DNA of 19,407 nucleotides from JABDGC01 sp964466595 (GCA_964466595.1 CAYXNR010000047.1:1-19407); one strand, 5' to 3'. Numbered from the stretch's first letter, positions 7,186 to 15,010 are shown. The notes: generated from the sequence alone by a model not told the origin. Program-made: numbers and translations.

Positions 7186-9708
7186 ATGCTCGACAGTGAA
7201 ACTAAACGCCGAATTGATTCAGCCCGCGATATCCTCGTTGGGAAAGTACCTGATCCTAAATCTCAAGTGGAACAGATTACAATTGCTCTTATTTATAAAT
7301 TCATGGATGACATGGATGCACAATCAGAAGAATTAGGTGGTAAGAGAAAATTCTTCACTGGTGATTTCACCCGTTACGGATGGACTAAGTTGATGAGTGG
7401 GGGCATCGGCGGACATGAGTTAATTGGACTTTATGGTGAAGGCATCTCATCAATGCCTCAGAATGATGGCATTCCAGCATTATTTCGTAACATTTTTAAA
7501 AATGCCTACCTACCATACCGTGACCCTGAAACACTCAAAAGTTTTCTTAAAGTTATCGATGAGTTTAGCTATGATGACTCAGAGAGCCTTGGCGATGCTT
7601 TCGAATACTTATTGTCTGTTCTTGGTTCACAAGGTGATGCAGGCCAGTTCCGAACCCCCCGTCATATTATTGATTTTATAGTTGATATCATTGCCCCAAA
7701 GAAAGACGAGATTATTCTGGATCCTGCATGCGGCACAGCAGGCTTTCTGATTTCATCTTATAAACATATCCTACGTGACAATGTTGACTCTAAAAATATC
7801 AGCACACTCACCCCCGATGAAAAAGGCTATCTTGCACAAAATTTTAAAGGATATGACATCTCACCCGATATGGTTCGCTTATCATTGGTGAACATGTATT
7901 TGCATGGCTTCACCGATCCACATGTTTTTGAATACGACACTCTTACATCAGAAGAGCGATGGAATGAATTTGCTGACGTCATCCTTGCCAACCCTCCCTT
8001 CATGTCACCAAAGGGCGGAATTAAACCGCATAAACGCTTTTCTATTCAAGCTAAACGTAGCGAAGTACTATTTGTTGATTATATAGCCGAGCACCTCACA
8101 CCAACTGGGCGTGCTGGCATCATTGTTCCTGAAGGAATTATTTTTCAAAGTCAAACTGCTTACAAAAATTTACGGAAAATGCTAGTTGAAAATTCGCTTG
8201 TCGCTGTGATCTCACTGCCAGCGGGTGTTTTTAACCCCTATTCAGGTGTAAAAACTTCGATTCTTATTCTCGACAAATCTCTCACCAAACAAAGCAACAG
8301 CATTGCCTTTTTCAAAGTGGAAAACGACGGCTTTGGTCTTGGAGCACAGCGCCGCGCCAATGCAGGTGGGCAGCTTGCACAGGTAAAACTCGAGCTGACT
8401 GAATATTTGCAAACACTCCGGAGTCAACAACCAATTAACAACCTTCAGCCTACGCTCGGGCTGATCGTGCCAAAAACAAAAATCAGCGCTTATGGAGACT
8501 ACAACCTCAATGGAGAGCGATATCGGGAGAGTACATCGACATTATCAGAATATCCTCATGTCTCACTAAGCGATATCTGCGAAATCAATCCTGAGACAGT
8601 GAATCCAGCTGATTTATATCACGGTTCTTCATTTAACTATATCGACATTTCCTGCGTCGAAAATAACTCAGGAAAATTTCTTGGTGCAAACAGAGTTACA
8701 ACCGATGAGGCGCCAAGCAGGGCGCGAAGATCAGTAAAGCAAGACGATGTTCTAATATCGACGGTGCGCCCAAATCTAAAGGCATTCGCAATTCTCACTG
8801 AGGTTCCTGATCGAGCCATTGCTTCCACCGGTTTCTCAGTTTTGCGCGCTAAAGCAGAACGATTGCTACCTGGATTTTTGATTGCTATGCTGCGACATGA
8901 AAAGTCAGTTGATCAGATGGTTGGAATGATGGATAAAGGTGCCTATCCAAGCATTAATCAGTCAGACGTGGAATCCATCCAAATCCCGCTGCCACCTCTG
9001 GGAGTACAGAAGGAAATTGTGACGGAGATCGACGGCTACCAGAAAGTCATCGATGGTGCCCGTGCTGTTATAGACAACTATCGTCCACACATTTCTATCC
9101 GCCATGAGTGGCCAATTTACACTTTTGATGACGCACCTTTTCAGATCATCGATGGTGATCGAGGAGCAAACTACCCAAACAAAAAGGATTTTTCTACTTC
9201 AGGTCATTGCCTTTTTTTAAATACAAAAAATGTTCGCGCTAACGGATTCAAATTCGATGAGTTGGAGTTCATTAACTTGGAGAAAGACAAGGCTTTGCGT
9301 AAAGGAAAACTTGAACGAGGCGATGTATTGCTCACCACACGCGGGACAATCGGAAACACCGCTCTCTTTGATGCCACAGTAAAGTTTGAACACATCCGCA
9401 TCAACTCAGGTATGCTTATTTTTCGACCTGACCCAGCCAAACTCTTAGGCAGTTATCTCTTCCTTTTTTTTCAATCGGAGAATTTTCTATCACAAAAAAA
9501 TGCTATCGTTTCAGGTGCTGCACAACCCCAACTTCCCATTCGAAGCCTAAATGAAGCCAGAATCCCCCTCCCACCCCTTCACACGCAGCAAACTATTGTC
9601 GCTGAAATTGAAGCCGAGCAATCACTAGTCAACGCGAATCGCGAACTTATTGCTAGATTCGAGAAAAAAATCCAAGCTACCCTCGCTCGCATCTGGGGTA
9701 AGGATTAG
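7186..9708 (+). CDS. HsdM-HsdS fusion: N6-adenine methyltransferase with two target recognition domains
   Basis: This is a single 840-residue chain. Residues about 5-130 are HsdM_N. An N6-adenine methylase core (about 135-430) carries QFRTPRHI (154-161), SAM-binding motif I DPACGTAGFL (179-188) and catalytic NPPF (269-272). From about residue 457 it becomes HsdS. TRD1 runs about 457-602. A conserved helix follows IPLPPLGVQKEIVTEI (about 600-632). TRD2 (about 643-795) is followed by a second copy of the spacer helix (IPLPPLHTQQTIVAEIEAEQ, from about 793). AAGGAG precedes the ATG by about 7 nt. There is no separate hsdS in the window. Normal type I enzymes use two HsdM per HsdS; here the ratio is fixed at 1:1, with a separate HsdR just upstream. 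M-S fusions exist in type IIG and IIB enzymes. The sequence recognised cannot be read from the protein. Confidence 0.92.
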   Translation: MLDSETKRRIDSARDILVGKVPDPKSQVEQITIALIYKFMDDMDAQSEELGGKRKFFTGDFTRYGWTKLMSGGIGGHELIGLYGEGISSMPQNDGIPALFRNIFKNAYLPYRDPETLKSFLKVIDEFSYDDSESLGDAFEYLLSVLGSQGDAGQFRTPRHIIDFIVDIIAPKKDEIILDPACGTAGFLISSYKHILRDNVDSKNISTLTPDEKGYLAQNFKGYDISPDMVRLSLVNMYLHGFTDPHVFEYDTLTSEERWNEFADVILANPPFMSPKGGIKPHKRFSIQAKRSEVLFVDYIAEHLTPTGRAGIIVPEGIIFQSQTAYKNLRKMLVENSLVAVISLPAGVFNPYSGVKTSILILDKSLTKQSNSIAFFKVENDGFGLGAQRRANAGGQLAQVKLELTEYLQTLRSQQPINNLQPTLGLIVPKTKISAYGDYNLNGERYRESTSTLSEYPHVSLSDICEINPETVNPADLYHGSSFNYIDISCVENNSGKFLGANRVTTDEAPSRARRSVKQDDVLISTVRPNLKAFAILTEVPDRAIASTGFSVLRAKAERLLPGFLIAMLRHEKSVDQMVGMMDKGAYPSINQSDVESIQIPLPPLGVQKEIVTEIDGYQKVIDGARAVIDNYRPHISIRHEWPIYTFDDAPFQIIDGDRGANYPNKKDFSTSGHCLFLNTKNVRANGFKFDELEFINLEKDKALRKGKLERGDVLLTTRGTIGNTALFDATVKFEHIRINSGMLIFRPDPAKLLGSYLFLFFQSENFLSQKNAIVSGAAQPQLPIRSLNEARIPLPPLHTQQTIVAEIEAEQSLVNANRELIARFEKKIQATLARIWGKD

Positions 9709-9732
9709 AATCTCAAAGTGGAAGCTTAAACG

Positions 9733-10092
9733 ATGAACGACGCACTAGAATTAGCCAATTACCTGCCGCTTTCATTCAAAACCGAGAGCGAGCAGGAATA
9801 TATAAGTTTTCTGTGGGATGCCTTTGGGTCCAACTACACAAATAAGAAATACCAATTCGCCTTTCTGGCATACCACATGCTGACGATGAGTTTTGTCTAT
9901 TTCAATATCTGGCAGATCAAGCAGAACGAACCAGAAGACTTCAAGAAGGGCCTAATAGGCTTCAGTAAAGAAATCGAGAAAGATCTTCTTGATGCAAATT
10001 CACCATTTTCCTTTAGCCCTGTGAATGAAAGTAGCATCCTTCGACTTTTAAATGCGATAATAGCAAGATTGGCAGTTACGCTAAGCTCGTAA
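9733..10092 (+). CDS. HEPN-like protein, first part (zero frame, up to and past the frameshift site)
   Basis: The zero frame gives 119 residues: an alpha-helical, aromatic-rich segment (YISFLWDAF, FLAYHMLTMSFVYFNIWQIK) that I do not recognise. It starts 24 nt after the HsdMS stop, in the same operon, with a weak GGAAG. After SPVNESSILRLLN (95-107) the frame runs into 12 residues of low plausibility and stops at 10090-10092. The -1 frame is open from 10035 and carries on as a natural-looking protein containing an Rx4H (HEPN) motif. The combined product through the heptamer at 10047-10053 would be 237 residues. Either the gene has lost a base in the T4A3 run (an ancestral A4 would restore Leu-Leu-Lys-Cys), or a programmed -1 frameshift makes the long form. 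The short form alone would lack the HEPN motif. Confidence 0.7.
   Translation: MNDALELANYLPLSFKTESEQEYISFLWDAFGSNYTNKKYQFAFLAYHMLTMSFVYFNIWQIKQNEPEDFKKGLIGFSKEIEKDLLDANSPFSFSPVNESSILRLLNAIIARLAVTLSS
10047..10053 (+). other. In-phase -1 slippery heptamer T TTA AAT
   Basis: The bases TTTAAAT lie with codons TTA (10048-10050) and AAT (10051-10053) in the zero frame, so they form a perfect X XXY YYZ arrangement. Slipping back one base re-pairs on TTT and AAA and continues with TGC at 10053 into the open -1 frame. Possible downstream stems are TTACG (10076-10080) with CGTAA (10088-10092), or GTTACG (10075-10080) with CGTAAC (10098-10103). These begin about 22 nt after the heptamer, farther than the usual 5-9 nt, so stimulation by structure is doubtful. 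Confidence 0.45.
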
Positions 10093-10445
10093 AGGATCGT
10101 AACGCTACTGCTCATCCTAATGGGTATATTTTCTTTAAAGACTTGAACACACTCGATGACAAGATTACTGAAATCTTACGAGTAGTTGACGAAATCCAAA
10201 TACATTCTAAATCGGTAATTGAACACTGCTATCAGAATTTTTTAATTGAAGGATGCGACGCAGACAGTCGTGAATATATCGATACAAAAGACCAAATTTG
10301 CGAAGTCCTGATTCATAGAAATTATTTTTCACGAAAAGACATCGAAATCTGTCTCGGTTATGACCTTACTAACATCGCAAAATTACCAGAAATTGAAAAT
10401 ATCCGCTTATTGCACGAGACTCTAAAATCAGAATATAAATCGTAA
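10053..10445 (+). CDS. HEPN-like protein, second part (-1 frame) with Rx4H motif
   Basis: The frame continuing from the heptamer encodes 130 residues, beginning CDNSKIGSYAKLVKDRNATA. The motif RNATAH, followed by PNG, fits the Rx4-6H HEPN RNase signature with a polar residue right after Arg (R123 and H128 of the joined 237-residue product). The rest is helical and acidic (LDDKITEILRVVDEIQ) and ends at TAA 10443-10445. The only independent start would be a TTG at 10143 with no Shine-Dalgarno, downstream of the motif, so a stand-alone gene is unlikely. HEPN proteins are common as RNases or toxins in defence loci. Its place directly behind a type I RM operon suggests a back-up or suicide function, which is inference. 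No nucleotidyltransferase (MNT) partner adjoins it in the same operon. Confidence 0.62.
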   Translation, partial: CDNSKIGSYAKLVKDRNATAHPNGYIFFKDLNTLDDKITEILRVVDEIQIHSKSVIEHCYQNFLIEGCDADSREYIDTKDQICEVLIHRNYFSRKDIEICLGYDLTNIAKLPEIENIRLLHETLKSEYKS

Positions 10446-10528
10446 CGATTTTATTTTTTCTTATCCAGCTTTTCATTTTTGGCTTTTGAAGCAAGATTAT
10501 TCTTTAAGAACATTATCGCAAGGTCTAT

Positions 10529-11029
10529 TCAGGATCTCAAATCAACTGCAAAATCGTAATGGCCTGCTGTGATTTTCTTTTGAGCCAATTTGAAACACCA
10601 TTCAGGCGGTGTAATGCTCGATCTTCTGGCATCCTCCAATCGCTTCATCAAAACTTCGAATTGCTTAAAAAAGGGATCTGTATCACCAAGCGAAAGAGCT
10701 TCGCCGGCTAGACGAAAGCGATCCTGCAGATTTTTAAACTCAGCCGCCAACAGGGCGATTGACTTGACATTGGTAGGAAAATCAAAAGCTTTATAAATCG
10801 CAGGCAGGAGTCCAGCTAATAGCGCGAAAACAGCAGGCAACCAAGGGGAGCTGTTCTGGCTAAGTATCTTCCAAGTCGCAAGGCTGCCGAAAATTATCGG
10901 CGTAATAATAAATCCATGATTCAACCATCGCGCGCATCGCAGCCATATGAAAAGCGTAGTTGAAGTGTATAAGCATGACTCGGATTGGCGATTGCATTCT
11001 TTAACGATTTGTTCAGTCTTATTGGTCAC
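10529..11029 (-). CDS. SLATT-type two-transmembrane CBASS effector
   Basis: This 166-residue protein has two hydrophobic helices, about residues 39-57 (GFIITPIIFGSLATWKIL) and 63-82 (WLPAVFALLAGLLPAIYKAF). They are separated by a short loop and followed by a soluble helical region (FKNLQDRFRLAGEALSL, FFKQFEVLMKRLEDARR). This matches SLATT domains (SMODS/SLOG-associating 2TM effectors), thought to disrupt the inner membrane when triggered by a cyclic nucleotide. The start is a GTG (11027-11029) overlapping the stop of the CD-NTase gene by 4 nt (GTGA). A strong GGGGGAG lies 4 nt upstream, so the two genes are translationally coupled. No CD-NTase-associated ubiquitin-like or HORMA genes accompany it, so this would be a minimal two-gene CBASS. 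Confidence 0.78.
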   Translation of the reverse strand: MTNKTEQIVKECNRQSESCLYTSTTLFIWLRCARWLNHGFIITPIIFGSLATWKILSQNSSPWLPAVFALLAGLLPAIYKAFDFPTNVKSIALLAAEFKNLQDRFRLAGEALSLGDTDPFFKQFEVLMKRLEDARRSSITPPEWCFKLAQKKITAGHYDFAVDLRS

Positions 11030-12012
11030 AATACTCCCCCTATTTCATAGCCGAATATTTTTTGCCATTCCTCGGTAGCCAAATAATTGCAATTCTGCTT
11101 CTCGTTCTCACATGCTTCTTCTGCTGCTTTAGTCGCAGACCGGGCACGACATTCCCACTCATTTCCTACAGGCACAATCTCGCCAGAACCAGGCATGACT
11201 ATCCGGCCGTTGACGCGCGTCAGCATGTAGAGCAAGAAATCCCGTACCATCCAATCATAATAAAATGGCGATTGTCCTGCATACGGCCAAAGATACAAAA
11301 ACTCCAGAACGAGACACTCTAAAATGAATGATGGAATCGGCACATTACAGAACGCTTGCCACGTTTTCAACATGCGTACAAGATCCCGAGCATTACTGTT
11401 CCATTTTTTATCGGCTTCATCGAACCGCTTAACCTCCATCACCGGATCGATTGTTTTGTATCTTCCGGATTGATTGGAATCACAAATCCACACCTGCCCA
11501 TTTTGAAGCCAGAAAGCCGGCACCACTTCAACCATATAACTAGTGAAACCAACCACAACCACCTGCCCATCAGCGCGTAAGGCAGTTTGACTAAAAGTGC
11601 TTGCCAGCACGCCTTTTACTTCTTGCAGCAATTGGGATTGAATATTGCCGTTGCGCCCAGCATAGCGAGTATATATTTCAACTGGCAGGAAATAGATGAG
11701 GTCGATATCGCGTGGAGGTCGCACATGGGTTAATTTCGCCCATGAACCGCCCAGCATGTGGTGCCCACTATCAGAGTCGATGCATCTATAATGCTTGTTC
11801 AGGCATTTTACGATATTTGCTATTTTAGTTTTGCCGTCAGCCAACTGGTCAGCCGTTAGCTGGATGCTTGAAAGGAAAGCCCGGAAGCGCCGTTCGACAT
11901 AAAGCCACGACCAAGCAGAGGGGCTAACAAGGCTCTGATCACCAAAGAGTTTCTGACTCGCCGAGGTCGCGTCTCCGCTCAGCGCTCTGTGCAATGCGTA
12001 CGCCGAATTCAC
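11026..12012 (-). CDS. CD-NTase (SMODS nucleotidyltransferase) of a CBASS-like system
   Basis: This is a cyclic-oligonucleotide synthase by pattern. It has LGGSW, followed after 11 residues by RDIDLIYFLP, giving the two Mg-binding Asp of the pol-beta fold, and then YMVEVVPAFW with the third acidic residue. Next come the SMODS-like RYKTIDPVMEVKRF, and a helical C-terminal half (ARDLVRMLKTWQAF, IPSFILECLVLEFLYLWPY). It is followed with a 4-nt overlap by a SLATT two-TM effector. The start is uncertain. The open frame reaches a TTG at 12198, but residues before about 80 of that frame look non-coding, and two are encoded by a 42-bp tandem repeat. I place the start at a GTG (12012). A TTG at 11994 is as likely, and neither has a good Shine-Dalgarno. 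The nucleotide product cannot be inferred. Confidence 0.8.
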   Translation of the reverse strand: MNSAYALHRALSGDATSASQKLFGDQSLVSPSAWSWLYVERRFRAFLSSIQLTADQLADGKTKIANIVKCLNKHYRCIDSDSGHHMLGGSWAKLTHVRPPRDIDLIYFLPVEIYTRYAGRNGNIQSQLLQEVKGVLASTFSQTALRADGQVVVVGFTSYMVEVVPAFWLQNGQVWICDSNQSGRYKTIDPVMEVKRFDEADKKWNSNARDLVRMLKTWQAFCNVPIPSFILECLVLEFLYLWPYAGQSPFYYDWMVRDFLLYMLTRVNGRIVMPGSGEIVPVGNEWECRARSATKAAEEACENEKQNCNYLATEEWQKIFGYEIGGVL

Positions 12013-12044
12013 ACCGCCGCTCAATGCTCTTTGCAATGCGTGAT
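11961..12044. repeat. Two tandem copies of an imperfect 42-bp repeat
   Basis: Copy A is 11961-12002 and copy B is 12003-12044. The core 25 bp (11975-11999 and 12017-12041) differ at only three positions, and share GCTCT and TGCAATGCGT; the remainder is more diverged. It falls at the 5' end of the CD-NTase open frame, where it would encode two near copies of a 14-residue unit (ALQRALSGGVNSA and ALHRALSGDATSA). It may be an intergenic repeat element rather than part of the protein. Confidence 0.7.
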
Positions 12045-12280
12045 GTTTATCTGGTGGAGATAAAAATCCCAAAATCACGACCCTCCTTGAATAAGCCAAC
12101 AATTTAAAGGCAAGCCGCTGAAACTTCAAGGGGCAAAGAGAGCAAAACGATCTCAGGGGGCAGTCGGATGTACTTCCTACAAGCTCACGGCGTAACAAAA
12201 CGGGGCAATTCTCTCCATGATAAGCAAATACTACTCAACATTGAGATACATGACCTGGATTTTTATACATTTGATGTACC

Positions 12281-12297
12281 CATAAAGTAACTTTATG
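12281..12297. promoter_or_regulatory. 17-bp palindrome CATAAAGT-A-ACTTTATG
   Basis: A perfect 8-bp inverted repeat around one base lies in the 125-300 bp space between the divergent CD-NTase and DUF2779 genes, about 27 bp before the start of the latter. It is a good candidate operator. There is no T-run, so it is not a terminator. The inner 15 bp differ by one base from the palindrome at 4155-4169. Confidence 0.4.
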
Positions 12298-12323
12298 CTT
12301 ATAGGGGAGATTGATAATATATT

Positions 12324-13805
12324 GTGATGAACCCAATTCCAAAACTTCTAAGCAAGACCAAGCTCATGAAAGGCTACCGCTGCCTTAAATGTATATACCT
12401 GACTATCCACCAGCCCGAGCTTGAAGCGCCTATCACCCCCGAGACTCAGGCATTATTTGATCAGGGTAACGTGGTAGGCTCAAAAGCCAGAGAATACTTT
12501 CCGGGTGGTGTACTAATTGATAACAAGCCCTGGGATTTTACCGGTGCACTTGCCAAGACGCGCGAATTACTCGTTAATTGCACCCACACCATATATGAAG
12601 CAGCATTTGAGTACCTGGGCTGTTACGCTCGAGCCGACATTATTCAATATTCAGTAGAAACGAAACGATGGCGTATCTATGAAGTTAAATCCTCTACAAA
12701 AGTGAAGCCTGAGCACTATGATGATGTAGGTCTGCAAGCATGGATCATGGCCAAAAGCGGCTTACCCATTGAACAAATCAATATCGTTCACTTAAACCCA
12801 GAATGCCGCTATCCAGATCTTAGCAATTTATTCAAAACAATCGATGTCACTGAAAAAATCCGTGAAAAATATCCAAATATCCAACCTAAAATTAATGAGA
12901 TATTTTCAACCGTTAAAAAACGTGAAGTTCCTGATATTGATATAGGCTCTTATTGTCTCGCACCCACTGAATGTGGATTCAGTCAGCATTGTTGGCAACA
13001 AAAAAAAATACCTGATGTCAGTGTATTTAATCTGCCAGGCATAAAAAATAAAAAATGGGAATTTTATTATGATGGCATTACTACACTCGATGATTTGAGA
13101 TTACCTGAGCTTAACGAATTACAAGAACGTGTTGTTAATTGTTTCAAGACTGGAGAACGGTATATCAATAAGGAATCCATCCAGGCTGCATTATCTGACT
13201 GGCGATTTCCTCTCGTTTTTTTAGACTTTGAAACAATTAACCCAGCAATCCCGCGTTATGATGGATGCCGCCCATTTTGGCATATACCTTTTCAATTCAG
13301 TGCACATACATGGCAATCATTCGATGCTGATATTTCCCACAATGAATTCTTACACGCATCCGCTGTTGATCCACGACCAACGATAATCCCCGCTCTGCTT
13401 GAATCTTGCGGTGAACAAGGTTCAATCGTTGCTTACTTTGGTAGATTTGAAGCAGAGAGAATTCAAGCTCTAGCTGATCATTCACCTGAATACCGTGACG
13501 CATTAATGAAATTAATTGTTAGAATTGTTGACCCACTTCCTATAATTCGCGATGCAGTATATGACAATGCATTTTGTGGTAGCTTCAGCTTAAAGAGCGT
13601 TGCACCTGCATTACTTGGTAAGTCACAAAGTTACGATAACATGCTTGTGGCCAATGGTAACGATGCGCAGCGCGCCTTTGAGGAACTGATTTCGCTGAAT
13701 ACATCTACGGACAGAAAATTGATCTTGAAAAATGCCCTGGTTGAATATTGCAAAAAAGATACTTTTGTAATGGTTGAGCTTGTAAAGTGGTTATACAAGC
13801 AATAA
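12324..13805 (+). CDS. DUF2779 protein: Cas4-like Fe-S nuclease fused to a DEDDy exonuclease fold
   Basis: This is a 493-residue two-domain protein. The N-terminal half has the Cas4/AddB-like plan: Cys pair C20/C23 (YRCLKC), a PD-(D/E)xK nuclease with D105 (YARADII) and E120-x-K122 (YEVKSS), and then C211, C217 and C223, together able to hold a 4Fe-4S cluster. The C-terminal half is an RNase H-like exonuclease, with D301-F-E303 in VFLDFETINP, and a closing YCKKD (Y475/D479), which suggests a DEDDy enzyme. All these residues are visible; activity is inferred. The first codon is GTG 12324 or ATG 12327, with GGGGAGA 13-16 nt upstream. It is a single-gene unit between CBASS and Rpn, followed by a terminator. 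A DNA-degrading defence or repair role is plausible. No cas genes or arrays are present. Confidence 0.8.
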   Translation: MMNPIPKLLSKTKLMKGYRCLKCIYLTIHQPELEAPITPETQALFDQGNVVGSKAREYFPGGVLIDNKPWDFTGALAKTRELLVNCTHTIYEAAFEYLGCYARADIIQYSVETKRWRIYEVKSSTKVKPEHYDDVGLQAWIMAKSGLPIEQINIVHLNPECRYPDLSNLFKTIDVTEKIREKYPNIQPKINEIFSTVKKREVPDIDIGSYCLAPTECGFSQHCWQQKKIPDVSVFNLPGIKNKKWEFYYDGITTLDDLRLPELNELQERVVNCFKTGERYINKESIQAALSDWRFPLVFLDFETINPAIPRYDGCRPFWHIPFQFSAHTWQSFDADISHNEFLHASAVDPRPTIIPALLESCGEQGSIVAYFGRFEAERIQALADHSPEYRDALMKLIVRIVDPLPIIRDAVYDNAFCGSFSLKSVAPALLGKSQSYDNMLVANGNDAQRAFEELISLNTSTDRKLILKNALVEYCKKDTFVMVELVKWLYKQ

Positions 13806-13866
13806 AAAATTGGAATAGTTTCTAAATGGAGTACTACATATGGACGATAACACGCGCCGGAAATGA

Positions 13867-13893
13867 CCGGTAATAAAAATTACCGGCCTTTTC
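13867..13893 (+). terminator. Rho-independent terminator after the DUF2779 gene
   Basis: Perfect 8-bp stem CCGGTAAT (13867-13874) and ATTACCGG (13879-13886) with an AAAA loop, followed by CCTTTTCTTT. It lies about 60 bp after the DUF2779 stop, between convergent genes. Confidence 0.75.
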
Positions 13894-14066
13894 TTTGGCA
13901 GGAATCTATGGGTTAGTAAGGTCAGCTCTCTTTATTTTTTTTAGATGGTAATCCAATTGGTACATGAAACTTGATACGACTTATGGTTGAGCTGTTTGAT
14001 GAAGTATTCTTGCCCACATTTGGCAGCACTCAAAAATGATCTTTTTGTGATATAAAGTTGGAATCC

Positions 14067-14996
14067 CTAATGACGTTTTGCCTTCAATTTTTTCTGTAAG
14101 GCTATAAGTTTTTCAAGAGGAATTCCTGTTGTTTTTTTAATCAAAGCAAGTTTTATACCTTCTATAAGAAGATGCTCTGCAACTTCAAATTTTCCTTCGG
14201 CTTTTCCTTGTTTACGTCCTTTCTCAATACCGAACTTTTCTGCTCTGCTAATATATGGCATCTTCTTCTCTTCCTCTAATTCATATACTTCATTTAAGTA
14301 TTGTAACTCAAGTGACTTCGGCAAACCAATTAGCCAATCAATAAATCGGTAAAGATCACAAACCTCATTTCTAGTAAATCCCTTTTCATAAAGCCGCTTA
14401 GTCAATGAAAATTTGATCTTTTTTCTTTGCTCATCCGGCTTAGCTTTCGCTTCCAAGGCTGCTAATTGGGTAAAAATAACACTGGCAAAGGGATTAGATG
14501 AAGCATCCAACTCTGCTCTCTTGCTTTGATAATCAATTAGCTTTATTACCAAATAATCTAGGCTCAAATAAGAACCAGCAAAACCAACCTTACAATTACT
14601 AGGACGCCATTCTTTATTATCATCTGTTAAAATCGCGCAACTCACAATGGATTTCTGGTATTTATCATAAAGACGATAATTATAAGTGAGCATTCTATTC
14701 GGGAAAGATGCTTCTGGTTTTCCTTGCACCTCAATGTGAACTAGGATCCATTGCTCTTTACCGCTAAGGAGATAAACCTTTATTAATTTGTCTAATAAGC
14801 GCTTACCCGCTTCATTATCTTTACTAATAGATTGAAGCTCTTTGTCTAAAGAGGACCAAGGTCGTGACCAATCCACTAGTTTACTTAAATCTGGCAAACA
14901 ATAATCAATGCAGTTTTTAAAGTATATGTCGAGAATTTGCTTCCAAGCCGTATCAGACTCATTGCGAAGCTTTTTAGGCTTTTCTAATTTCACCAC
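14067..14996 (-). CDS. Rpn-family PD-(D/E)xK nuclease / transposase-like protein
   Basis: This 309-residue protein fits the Rpn (recombination-promoting nuclease) family. WILVHIEVQGKPEASFPNRM (about 83-102) carries the ExQ variant of the PD-(D/E)xK core. YNYRLYDKYQKSIVSCAILTD and a WRP motif come next, then the charged tail GIEKGRKQGKAEGKFEVAEH common in the family. Rpn proteins are DNA endonucleases that can stimulate RecA-independent recombination, and several are antiphage or toxin-antitoxin components. The start is GTG at 14996 (a second GTG follows at once), with AGGA about 13 nt upstream. It lies 14 nt after the HU gene stop, so the two are likely co-transcribed. It is intact in length and not bounded by inverted repeats. 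Confidence 0.85.
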   Translation of the reverse strand: MVKLEKPKKLRNESDTAWKQILDIYFKNCIDYCLPDLSKLVDWSRPWSSLDKELQSISKDNEAGKRLLDKLIKVYLLSGKEQWILVHIEVQGKPEASFPNRMLTYNYRLYDKYQKSIVSCAILTDDNKEWRPSNCKVGFAGSYLSLDYLVIKLIDYQSKRAELDASSNPFASVIFTQLAALEAKAKPDEQRKKIKFSLTKRLYEKGFTRNEVCDLYRFIDWLIGLPKSLELQYLNEVYELEEEKKMPYISRAEKFGIEKGRKQGKAEGKFEVAEHLLIEGIKLALIKKTTGIPLEKLIALQKKLKAKRH

Positions 14997-15010
14997 AATT
15001 TATTTTCCTG

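Noticed and set aside
7904..8086. Short alternative-frame ORFs within hsdMS and hsdR
   Set aside because: They lie wholly within strongly conserved coding sequence and show no motifs.
11961..12044. CRISPR array
   Set aside because: Only two adjacent copies with no spacers between them; it is a simple tandem duplication.
13840..13865. Tiny frame MDDNTRRK with GGAG upstream, just before the 13867 terminator, considered as a leader peptide of an attenuator
   Set aside because: No plus-strand gene follows the terminator for it to regulate; it most likely arises by chance.
14067..14996. Rpn gene as part of an insertion sequence
   Set aside because: I saw no terminal inverted repeats or target duplications, and it sits in an HU-Rpn transcription unit.
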